Shown here: positions 1-5,315 of the stretch, one piece after another
How the letters are laid out: each line of letters starts with the position of its first letter
How positions within the stretch are numbered: position 1 is the first letter of the stretch
The notes under the pieces: generated by a model
Database searches by the model: none
The model's input: the letters and a program-made list of their open reading frames with translations, nothing else
Told to the model about the DNA's origin: nothing
Position numbers and translations under genes: made by a program
Source of the DNA: Candidatus Woesebacteria bacterium
Lineage (GTDB): Bacteria; Patescibacteriota; Microgenomatia; UBA1406; GWC2-37-13
NCBI GenBank assembly: GCA_017993865.1
Contig: JAGOLU010000065.1
Location: 1 to 5,315, forward strand
Direction of reading: 5' to 3'
Length of the DNA: 5,315 nucleotides

Positions 1-435
1 GCATACGGTGGCACTATGAACATGAAACTTATGGAGCTGGCCACGATATCCAACGAAAGCGCAACCAAGCTCTCAGTGGTACCATTTGACCCCTCCATAA
101 CGCAAGATATCGAGAAGGCTATCCGCAAATCTCCACTGGGGTTGAGTCCGACCACACAAACAAATAAAATCTATATTACGGTGCCCTCACTTTCCCAAGA
201 ACAGCGCACCAAGTATGTAAAACTTGCAAATGAGATGACAGAGGCGAGTAAACACATCCTGCGTGGACACCGTGATGATACGCGCAAAAAAATTAAGCAT
301 CTGTTTGAGTCAAAAGAAATTTCTGAAGATGATAAATTCCGCCTCGAAAAACACGTAGATGATGAGACCCAAAAAGCCAATGAGCAGGTTCAAATAATAA
401 AAGATAAAAAAGAAAAGGAGATTACCACCGTCTAA
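1..435 (+). CDS. frr: Ribosome recycling factor (RRF), 5'-truncated by window edge
   Basis: RRF works with EF-G to split the post-termination ribosome so that subunits and mRNA can be reused. The frame is open from base 1 and ends at TAA 433-435, giving 144 visible codons against about 185 in the family, so roughly 40 N-terminal residues lie upstream. The first ATG at 16 is internal: the preceding codons read AYGGT, matching the family's conserved YGG/YYG turn before 'PLxQLA' (here MKLMELATIS). Other matches are the domain II segment IEKAIRKSPLGLSP, then IYITVPSLSQEQR, the basic helix ILRGHRDDTRKKIKHL, and the C-terminal helix with EISEDDKFRLEK and a Lys/Glu-rich end (KKEKEI). In the basic helix the usual RxxRR(D/E) reads RGHRDD, so the second arginine of the pair is Asp. 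rseP follows after 9 bases, in the same frame. Identification is secure; only the N-terminus is unseen. Confidence 0.95.
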   Translation, partial: AYGGTMNMKLMELATISNESATKLSVVPFDPSITQDIEKAIRKSPLGLSPTTQTNKIYITVPSLSQEQRTKYVKLANEMTEASKHILRGHRDDTRKKIKHLFESKEISEDDKFRLEKHVDDETQKANEQVQIIKDKKEKEITTV

Positions 436-444
436 TCTATCTCT

Positions 445-1683
445 ATGCTTACCTTATCGTTACTTCTCTCAATCCTCTTTGTGGTGGTGACTATCCTTGT
501 GATCTTGGGAATTATTGTATTAGTTCATGAGTTTGGACATTTTATCGTGGCGCGCAAAGCTGGGGTCCTTGTAGAAGAATTTGGCGTTGGAATGCCCCCG
601 CGCCTGTTTGGTATTCAAAAAGTAGATAACAAATGGCGTTTGATCAAGGGTCCAAAAGCTCCGCGCGATATCGAGCACACACTCTATTCGGTCAATGCGC
701 TACCTGTTGGTGGCTTTGTGAGACTCTATGGCGATGGAGCTGGTGGAGAAGGGGGAGAGGTTGAGAGCCGACTCGCATCAAAGGCGTTTGATAATGTATC
801 GGTATGGTGGAAAGCGGCTGTCATGGTGGCCGGTGTGAGTATGAATATATTGCTGGCAGTGGCAATTTATTATTTCCTGCTTGGCAATAACGGGCTCGTG
901 TCAGATCGACTCCCGCTCATTGGGAATCCTACATTCGCTTTTGGCACAACAGAGCGATCTATCGGAATATCTGAAATTATCGACGGTTCCCCAGCAGAAA
1001 AATCAGGATTAAAATCTGAAGACATCGTGTTGGAGGTGCGCCCTCATACCGCAGACAACGTATGGATTCCCATGAAAAAGCCAAGCGACCTTATCACGGT
1101 GGTCAAAGCGAATGCCGGTGTTCCTGTCGATGTACATGTTAAAGATTTCACCAGTGGTGTTGAGCGGGTCGTGACAGTCAAGCCTCTATATAATGAAAAA
1201 GAGAAGCGCGCGATGATTGGTGCGGGGCTCATGGACTTCGTGACTATTCGGTACGATAAAGGGTATGAATCATACCTAGCGGGATGGTTACATGCGTGGA
1301 ATATCACCAGCTATAATTTTCAAGCGATGGGGACCATGGTTTCGTATGCCGTGGTAGAAAAAAGACCAGAGATTATCGCGGAGACGGTGACAGGGCCCGT
1401 AGGGATAGGGAAAGTCGTAGGTAAAATACTCAAAGAATCAGGGGAGAAAACAATAGTAAATCTTTTGAATCTTACCGCAATCATAAGCTTGTCACTTGCA
1501 GTGGTAAATATCTTACCACTCCCCGCGCTCGATGGAGGCAGACTTGTGTTGCTTATCCCCGAAATGATCTCGGGGCGAAGAGTGAACAAGAGGCTCGAAC
1601 AATATCTCAATGTCGCAGGGTTTGTTTTCCTCATCGGTCTCAGCATCCTCATTACGATTAAAGACGTGATCCATTTGTGGTAA
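445..1683 (+). CDS. rseP: RIP metalloprotease, RseP/site-2 protease family (M50)
   Basis: A zinc protease that cleaves substrates within the membrane. The 412 residues are close to the family's usual length. TM1 (about 5-36) carries the HEFGH zinc motif (H28, E29, H32). The membrane beta-loop has GGFVRLYGD (from G89), followed by a Gly/Glu-rich stretch (about 96-106). TM2 (about 124-146) has AGVSMN. One PDZ domain (about 172-250) contains DGSPAEKSGL. A GPVGI motif lies at 317-321. TM3 carries NILPLPALDGG with N355 and the third zinc ligand D363, and a last helix spans about 389-408. All catalytic residues are present. About 20 extra polar residues (about 56-77) separate the FGVG segment from the beta-loop. 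E. coli RseP has two PDZ domains; I see one. ATG 445 is the only start after the frr stop, and no Shine-Dalgarno lies at normal distance. No anti-sigma partner is visible, so the substrate is unknown. Confidence 0.95.
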   Translation: MLTLSLLLSILFVVVTILVILGIIVLVHEFGHFIVARKAGVLVEEFGVGMPPRLFGIQKVDNKWRLIKGPKAPRDIEHTLYSVNALPVGGFVRLYGDGAGGEGGEVESRLASKAFDNVSVWWKAAVMVAGVSMNILLAVAIYYFLLGNNGLVSDRLPLIGNPTFAFGTTERSIGISEIIDGSPAEKSGLKSEDIVLEVRPHTADNVWIPMKKPSDLITVVKANAGVPVDVHVKDFTSGVERVVTVKPLYNEKEKRAMIGAGLMDFVTIRYDKGYESYLAGWLHAWNITSYNFQAMGTMVSYAVVEKRPEIIAETVTGPVGIGKVVGKILKESGEKTIVNLLNLTAIISLSLAVVNILPLPALDGGRLVLLIPEMISGRRVNKRLEQYLNVAGFVFLIGLSILITIKDVIHLW

Positions 1684-1685
1684 CT

Positions 1686-2237
1686 ATGTCTGAATTGAAA
1701 TTCAAAAATGTGGCCATATCTGGCGCTGTCGCATCGGGAAAGGGGACGCTCAAACACAATCTAGAAAAACATTTGGCTCCGCACGGGTGGCATTTCTCTT
1801 CGGGAGGTGAATTAAACCGCAATAGATCGGGAGACAATATATCACCATCGGCAAACAAAGTCTCTGACGAATACAATAAGTATATCGAGAAGAGAACCGA
1901 GGAGCTTTTTGTAAAAGAAAAACACTATGTCATAGAAGCGTGGCTCGCGGGTTGGGTAGCACGCGACATGACAGATACACTACGAGTACTCCTAGTATGT
2001 TCAAACCCGGCAGTAACAATTGATAGGGTAGTAAATCGTGATAAAGTCACAGTCACTCAGGCTAAAGAAATCTTACGTGAGCGAATGTTATTGAATGAAC
2101 AAACGTGGAAACGTCTGTACGGGGATCATGATTTCCAAGATCCCAAGCACTTCCAACTGGTGATTGATACCTATACCAATAATCGAGAAGAGGTTGTACA
2201 GAAAGTGCTTGATGCGCTCGGCTACAACTTTTCTTAA
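1686..2237 (+). CDS. P-loop nucleoside monophosphate kinase, archaeal-type cytidylate kinase-like
   Basis: Probably a small cytosolic kinase that phosphorylates CMP/dCMP with ATP; the substrate is inferred. The 183-residue protein opens with a beta strand (VAISG) and a Walker A loop GAVASGKGT (G13-T21, K19), the form typical of adenylate/cytidylate kinases. SSGGELNR (38-45) aligns with the 'SxGExxR' element of archaeal-type CMP kinases. IEAWLAGWVAR (83-93) sits where those enzymes have IEGRLAGW, so the usual Gly-Arg is Ala-Trp. A lid-like segment follows (DRVVNRD, 113-119; ILRERMLLNEQTWKRLYG, 129-146), then the C-terminal FQLVIDT strand. Its length fits the archaeal-type family (about 180-195) rather than classical bacterial Cmk (about 220-230). 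ATG 1686 is preferred: it leaves 2 bases after the rseP stop and puts the P-loop near residue 13, whereas an in-frame GTG at 1677 would overlap rseP. The kinase fold is near certain; CMP specificity is less so, and a divergent AAA-type nucleotide kinase is the alternative. Confidence 0.78.
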   Translation: MSELKFKNVAISGAVASGKGTLKHNLEKHLAPHGWHFSSGGELNRNRSGDNISPSANKVSDEYNKYIEKRTEELFVKEKHYVIEAWLAGWVARDMTDTLRVLLVCSNPAVTIDRVVNRDKVTVTQAKEILRERMLLNEQTWKRLYGDHDFQDPKHFQLVIDTYTNNREEVVQKVLDALGYNFS

Positions 2238-2264
2238 TAGTTACAACGCACTCTCTTACTTTTT

Positions 2265-3116
2265 ATGTCTTGGTTTACTTTACTACTCGCAACCGTTGTT
2301 ATCGACTCAGTGATTATATTGGCTCAGAAGAAGTGGGCAATGAGAAAATCACACAACAGTATGATCACCGGAGCCCTCTATCAGGTTGTTACGGGACTAT
2401 TTTTCCTCGTTGTCGCTATTGCGACGCATAATCTTAATTTGAACCTGGGAGTTGGTGGGGCGTTAATAATCATTGCGTCAACGGCGCTGTTCACCCTCAG
2501 CGCAACGCTGTGGTTTTATGCGCTGCAAAGAGTACCCGCGACAACCGCAACCATAGTTATGTCTACACGCACTATCTTTGTGCTCGTGCTTGGATTTGTG
2601 CTTCTGGGTGAATCGGTCACTCTGCGCCAGTTTGCAGGTATGACGCTCATTATGACGGGGGTGGTGTATTCGCAGTATAAAGATAAACTTAATTTTAAAC
2701 TTACCTTTATCGGAATACTCGTCCTCAATGCGTTTGTTGCATCTCTCGCAAATATTGTAGATCGGGTTGCAACCAAATCAATTAACCTCTACACCTACCT
2801 TGCCCTTGCATTCTTGCTCCCTGGCTTGATTATGCTGCTTATACAAAAGATCTCACATCAGAAGTTGATCCTGCATCTTAGCCGTGATTATGTGCTACAT
2901 ATCGTTGTGATAGCTATACTTTTCGTTGTTTCTGCATCTGCCTATCTCGCCGGGCTCTCGATTGCCCCGTCTACAGGGCTTGTGGTCTTCGTAAACCAAA
3001 CTAAGGTTGTGCTCACGGTGATCCTTGCAGTATTATTCCTCCATGAGCGTGGTCGTGCACGACAAAAAATGATATCGTCTGTATTTTGTCTCATCGGACT
3101 CTATTTGTTGAATTAG
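2265..3116 (+). CDS. EamA/DMT-superfamily membrane transporter
   Basis: An integral membrane protein of 283 residues with about ten hydrophobic helices (roughly 3-20, 33-54, 62-88, 93-114, 121-138, 147-165, 175-194, 209-230, 234-259, 267-282). This is the two-times-five-helix architecture of the drug/metabolite transporter superfamily. Two EamA-like repeats show: the first has WFYALQRVPATTATIV (83-98) and GES (115-117) at the end of TM4, followed by RQFAGMTLIMTGVV. The second has AYLAGLSIAPSTGLVVF (226-242) and LHER (259-262) before the last helix. The family exports or imports varied metabolites such as amino acids, nucleotide sugars and drugs, and the sequence does not reveal the substrate. 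The gap before it (27 bases) is the largest in the window and holds a pyrimidine-rich leader but no Shine-Dalgarno. It lies between nucleotide-kinase and proS genes, which gives no clear functional link. Confidence 0.9.
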   Translation: MSWFTLLLATVVIDSVIILAQKKWAMRKSHNSMITGALYQVVTGLFFLVVAIATHNLNLNLGVGGALIIIASTALFTLSATLWFYALQRVPATTATIVMSTRTIFVLVLGFVLLGESVTLRQFAGMTLIMTGVVYSQYKDKLNFKLTFIGILVLNAFVASLANIVDRVATKSINLYTYLALAFLLPGLIMLLIQKISHQKLILHLSRDYVLHIVVIAILFVVSASAYLAGLSIAPSTGLVVFVNQTKVVLTVILAVLFLHERGRARQKMISSVFCLIGLYLLN

Positions 3117-3131
3117 AAATTATTTATTCAA

Positions 3132-4367
3132 ATGTTATATTCGAAACTAGTTGGAAGAACTAACAAAACTGCCCCTGCTGACGAAGTTGCAAAAAATGCA
3201 CAACTACTTATCAGGGCAGGGTTTATAAATAAAGAAATGGCCGGAGTGTATGCATATTTACCGCTTGGTCTTCGAGTGATTGAGAATATTAAAGAAATCA
3301 TCCGACATGAGATGAACTCCATTGGCGGACAAGAAATCATCATGTCATCTCTCCAACCCAAAGAATTGTGGGAACAAACTGGTAGATGGGATGATGAAGC
3401 GGTAGACGTGTGGTTTAAATCAAAACTAAAAAATGGGACAGAAGTCGGGCTTGGGTGGTCGCACGAGGAACCAATTGCTGAGATGATGAAACGTTTTTTA
3501 ACGAGTTATCGAGATTTCCCCGCATATGTGTATCAGTTTCAAACAAAGCTTCGGAATGAACTTCGGGCAAAGAGCGGACTTATGCGCGGGCGAGAGTTCG
3601 TAATGAAAGATCTATACAGTTTCGACATTGATGAAGTGAGACACCTCGCGTTTTACGAGAGCGTAAAGACTGCATATATGAATGTATTCACGCGCGTGGG
3701 GATAGGCGATATCACCTACGTGACCTTCGCTGCTGGAGGAGCGTTTACAAAATATAGTCATGAGTTCCAAACAATCGTCGATGTGGGTGAGGACATTATA
3801 TTTGTTAATAAAGAGAAAGGAATTGCCGTGAATGAAGAAGTCCTTGATGACACCGTTCTTGCAGAACTTGGAGTGAAGAGAGAAGAGCTTACGAAAGTGA
3901 ATTCTGCAGAGGTGGGGAATATATTTAATTTCGGTACATCAAAGTGCGACAGCATGAAACTGTTTGCTAAAGATGAGAATGGGGCCAAAACATCTGTATT
4001 TTTGGGATCATATGGTATTGGAGTTACGCGCCTCATGGGACTCCTCGCTGAACTGTTCTCTGATGAAAGAGGTCTCGTTTGGCCTGAGTCGATCGCTCCG
4101 TACAAGGTTCACTTAGTTGGCATTGATCTTCACGATGCAGCAGTGAACGAAAAAGTAAAAAGAGTGTATGCGGAATTGTTGACACGATTCCCCGATGAAG
4201 TTCTGTTTGACGACAGAGTGGACACACGTGCGGGAGAAAAATTTGCTGATGCGGACCTCATTGGGTGTCCCATCCGTGTGGTGGTGAGTAAACGAACAGG
4301 AGATTCTGTCGAGGTCAAACGAAGAAATGAGAAAGAAAGCAGACTTATGAGTGTAAACGAAATTTAA
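3132..4367 (+). CDS. proS: Prolyl-tRNA synthetase, short form lacking the INS editing domain
   Basis: A class IIa synthetase that activates proline with ATP and charges tRNA-Pro. The 411 residues begin with the bacterial-type MLYSKLVGRTNK N-terminus. Motif 1 includes GVYAYLPLGLRVIENIKEII. The proline-loop equivalent is SHEEP (110-114). Motif 2 is RNE (141-143) with GLMRGREFVMKDLYSFD (149-165), and motif 3 is GSYGIGVTRL (292-301). AAGGAF...SHEF (200-212) is the conserved Gly-rich/HEF segment. The C-terminal anticodon-binding domain starts near APYKVHLV (322) and contains DDR..TRAGEKFADADLIG. Standard bacterial ProRS (about 570 residues) carries about 180 more residues between motifs 2 and 3, the INS domain that deacylates Ala-tRNA-Pro. 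Here motifs 2 and 3 are only about 130 residues apart, as in alphaproteobacterial and mitochondrial enzymes. The ATG lies 15 bases after the transporter stop, and no Shine-Dalgarno is seen. The catalytic core looks complete. Confidence 0.97.
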   Translation: MLYSKLVGRTNKTAPADEVAKNAQLLIRAGFINKEMAGVYAYLPLGLRVIENIKEIIRHEMNSIGGQEIIMSSLQPKELWEQTGRWDDEAVDVWFKSKLKNGTEVGLGWSHEEPIAEMMKRFLTSYRDFPAYVYQFQTKLRNELRAKSGLMRGREFVMKDLYSFDIDEVRHLAFYESVKTAYMNVFTRVGIGDITYVTFAAGGAFTKYSHEFQTIVDVGEDIIFVNKEKGIAVNEEVLDDTVLAELGVKREELTKVNSAEVGNIFNFGTSKCDSMKLFAKDENGAKTSVFLGSYGIGVTRLMGLLAELFSDERGLVWPESIAPYKVHLVGIDLHDAAVNEKVKRVYAELLTRFPDEVLFDDRVDTRAGEKFADADLIGCPIRVVVSKRTGDSVEVKRRNEKESRLMSVNEI

Positions 4368-4374
4368 CATTGGC

Positions 4375-4953
4375 ATGAAATATAAGAATATGGGGAATCG
4401 CCAATCACTGCTCGCAGCGTTGAAACAATATCGAGCCTATGATGAGCGAGAGGATGCTGCGGTAAAAAGAACTATTGCGTTTCTGGAAGAGGAACCACGG
4501 GCTTTTGAAAGAGAATGTTTACGCGGGCATCTCACTGCGTCTGCATATGCGGTAGACCAAAGCGGGCGGTATTTGTTACTGACACACCATATAAAAGCAG
4601 ATAAGTGGTTGCAGCTCGGGGGCCATTGTGATGGAGATGAAGATGTTCTTGAAGTGGCAAAACGTGAGGTATTCGAGGAAGCGGGGCTAGACAAATGTTG
4701 GGTGGAAGGCAGCATATTCGATGTTGATATACACCAAATACCAGAATATAAGGGTGTTCCCCCACATGTGCACTATGATATACGATATGTCTTTACGACC
4801 AATAAGTCATCAAAGCTACTTCGACAGGAGACAGAATCAAGAGAGCTGAAATGGGTTCCTATAGACGAACTTGAGAAGTTCTGGAAAGATTCGTATAAAA
4901 TTGGTCGGATCCGTACCAAATTGTATAGTAAAATAGGCAATAACCTGAATTAG
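4375..4953 (+). CDS. Nudix hydrolase
   Basis: A hydrolase of a nucleoside diphosphate linked to another moiety, probably cytosolic and metal dependent. The 192-residue protein has a perfect Nudix box, G-x5-E-x7-REVFEEAGL, at residues 83-105 (catalytic-loop REVFEE 97-102). It is preceded by the beta strand GRYLLLTHH and KWLQLGGHCDGD. An N-terminal helical extension of about 45 residues (LLAALKQYRAYDERE...FLEEEPRAFERE) leads into GHLTASAYAVD. This layout is characteristic of a widespread bacterial Nudix subgroup with the 'GHxTxSxxVV...WLQLGGHxDGD' signature, whose natural substrate I cannot name. The C-terminal half has HVHYDIRYVF and ELKWVPIDELEKF, typical of the last Nudix strands and helix. 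ATG 4375 lies 7 bases after proS; ATG 4390 in the same frame is a possible shorter start, and neither has a Shine-Dalgarno. House-cleaning of damaged or surplus nucleotides is plausible but inferred. Confidence 0.93.
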   Translation: MKYKNMGNRQSLLAALKQYRAYDEREDAAVKRTIAFLEEEPRAFERECLRGHLTASAYAVDQSGRYLLLTHHIKADKWLQLGGHCDGDEDVLEVAKREVFEEAGLDKCWVEGSIFDVDIHQIPEYKGVPPHVHYDIRYVFTTNKSSKLLRQETESRELKWVPIDELEKFWKDSYKIGRIRTKLYSKIGNNLN

Positions 4954-4963
4954 CACCTCATAT

Positions 4964-5315
4964 ATGTCAAAAGTAATCGTTACTCATATCAATCCCGACC
5001 AAGACGCGCTGTCTTCTGTATGGCTCATCCGTCGCTATTATCCCGGTTTCCAGGGAGATGATGTTGAGTATGCATTCATATCAGCAGGAACCACATACCA
5101 AAACGTGCCGGTAGACTCTGACCCAAGTGTGGTGCATGTGGATGTCGGCTTGGGTATGTTTGACCACCACCAAATCCCCAAAAAAATATGTGCATTTACG
5201 CGCATCTACGACTATATGACCAAAAGAAGCCTTATCCCCGTGTACGATGAAGTGGCCCTCGGACGTATGGGTAAGGTGATAAACGACTACGATAACTTCC
5301 TGAACGTATATTATC
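4964..5315 (+). CDS. DHH/MYG1-like phosphoesterase, N-terminal part (cut by right edge)
   Basis: Begins at ATG 4964, 10 bases after the Nudix stop, and stays open to the window end (117 visible codons). Three motifs of the DHH metal-dependent phosphoesterase superfamily are in order. THINPDQDA (7-15) supplies the motif I His and Asp residues (H8, D12, D14). VHVDVG (57-62) supplies the motif II Asp (D60). MFDHHQ (65-70) is the DHH motif itself (D67, H68, H69). The short distance from motif I to DHH (about 55 residues) and the 'DVG...FDHHQ' wording resemble the MYG1/UPF0160 group and related uncharacterised DHH proteins as much as the RecJ/NrnA/GdpP types. DHH enzymes cleave phosphodiester or pyrophosphate bonds in small nucleotides, cyclic dinucleotides or single-stranded nucleic acid. 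Later residues include NDYDNF (107-112), which may contribute to the active site. The C-terminal domain that would settle the subgroup lies outside the window, so the substrate is not assigned. Confidence 0.75.
   Translation, partial: MSKVIVTHINPDQDALSSVWLIRRYYPGFQGDDVEYAFISAGTTYQNVPVDSDPSVVHVDVGLGMFDHHQIPKKICAFTRIYDYMTKRSLIPVYDEVALGRMGKVINDYDNFLNVYY

Larger units (their letters stand above)
1..5315 (+). other. Probable polycistronic gene run, frr to DHH-like gene
   Basis: Seven genes lie head to tail on one strand with gaps of 9, 2, 27, 15, 7 and 10 bases. No gap is large enough to hold a full promoter outside coding sequence, and none contains an inverted repeat followed by a T-run that would mark an intrinsic terminator. 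Co-transcription is therefore likely, with any promoter upstream of the window or inside a coding region. This is inferred from spacing only. The functions (ribosome recycling, intramembrane proteolysis, nucleotide kinase, transporter, tRNA charging, Nudix, DHH-like) are mixed housekeeping rather than one pathway. Confidence 0.6.

Noticed and set aside
16..435. Start of the first gene at ATG 16 as a complete 139-residue protein
   Set aside because: The five preceding codons continue the RRF family sequence (AYGGT), and the family's N-terminal helix is missing, so the gene begins before the window.
738..765. G-rich tract in rseP that could form a two-tier G-quadruplex
   Set aside because: Most runs are only GG and the tract is explained by Gly/Glu codons of a loop; no regulatory position supports a structure.
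1320..1757. 145-codon open frame on the minus strand spanning the rseP/kinase junction
   Set aside because: It lies opposite two well-supported genes, its translation has no recognisable motif or sensible composition, and no start signal is visible. It is a shadow frame.
1677..2237. GTG 1677 as the start of the kinase gene
   Set aside because: It overlaps the last codons of rseP and adds only three residues; ATG 1686 gives a normal distance to the Walker A loop.
4179..4207. TTGACA (4179-4184), a possible -35 element inside proS ahead of the Nudix gene
   Set aside because: At 17-base spacing the would-be -10 reads TTCTGT, a poor match, and the site lies within conserved coding sequence.
3758..4376. 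Several minus-strand open frames (64-115 codons) opposite proS
   Set aside because: They overlap each other and the conserved core of proS, with Ser/Pro/Phe-rich translations typical of antisense shadows.
1..5315. Recoded TGA (Gly), as in Gracilibacteria/Absconditabacteria
   Set aside because: None of the six visible stop codons is TGA, but neither does any gene contain an in-frame TGA across roughly 1,700 codons, so the standard code fits.

Overview
The window is a gene-dense, one-direction run of seven genes on the + strand: two cut by the window edges and five complete. Intergenic gaps are only 2 to 27 bases, so no non-coding stretch is long enough to hold an RNA gene, mobile element or CRISPR array, and I see none.

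Organism: a bacterium, most likely of the Candidate Phyla Radiation (Patescibacteria), probably a Parcubacteria-like lineage. This is an inference. It rests on the tight packing, the short prolyl-tRNA synthetase lacking the usual bacterial editing insertion, the frr-rseP-...-proS order that I recall from such genomes, the archaeal-type small nucleotide kinase, and the lack of a recognisable Shine-Dalgarno sequence before any of the six visible start codons. The standard genetic code fits: visible stops are TAA or TAG and no frame needs TGA read-through.

Layout: (1) 1-435, the C-terminal three quarters of ribosome recycling factor; (2) 445-1683, an intramembrane site-2 metalloprotease of the RseP family with one visible PDZ domain; (3) 1686-2237, a P-loop nucleoside monophosphate kinase resembling archaeal-type cytidylate kinase; (4) 2265-3116, a ten-helix EamA/DMT transporter; (5) 3132-4367, prolyl-tRNA synthetase without the INS editing domain; (6) 4375-4953, a Nudix hydrolase with a perfect Nudix box; (7) 4964 to the right edge, the N-terminal part of a DHH/MYG1-like phosphoesterase.

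The genes fit a housekeeping operon: translation (frr, proS), membrane proteostasis (rseP), nucleotide metabolism or clean-up (kinase, Nudix, DHH-like protein) and one small-molecule transporter of unknown substrate. I found no convincing new defence, mobile or regulatory system. The points most worth a second look are the altered substrate motif in the kinase, the unclassified DHH-like protein next to the Nudix gene, the editing-less ProRS, and the systematic absence of Shine-Dalgarno sequences.
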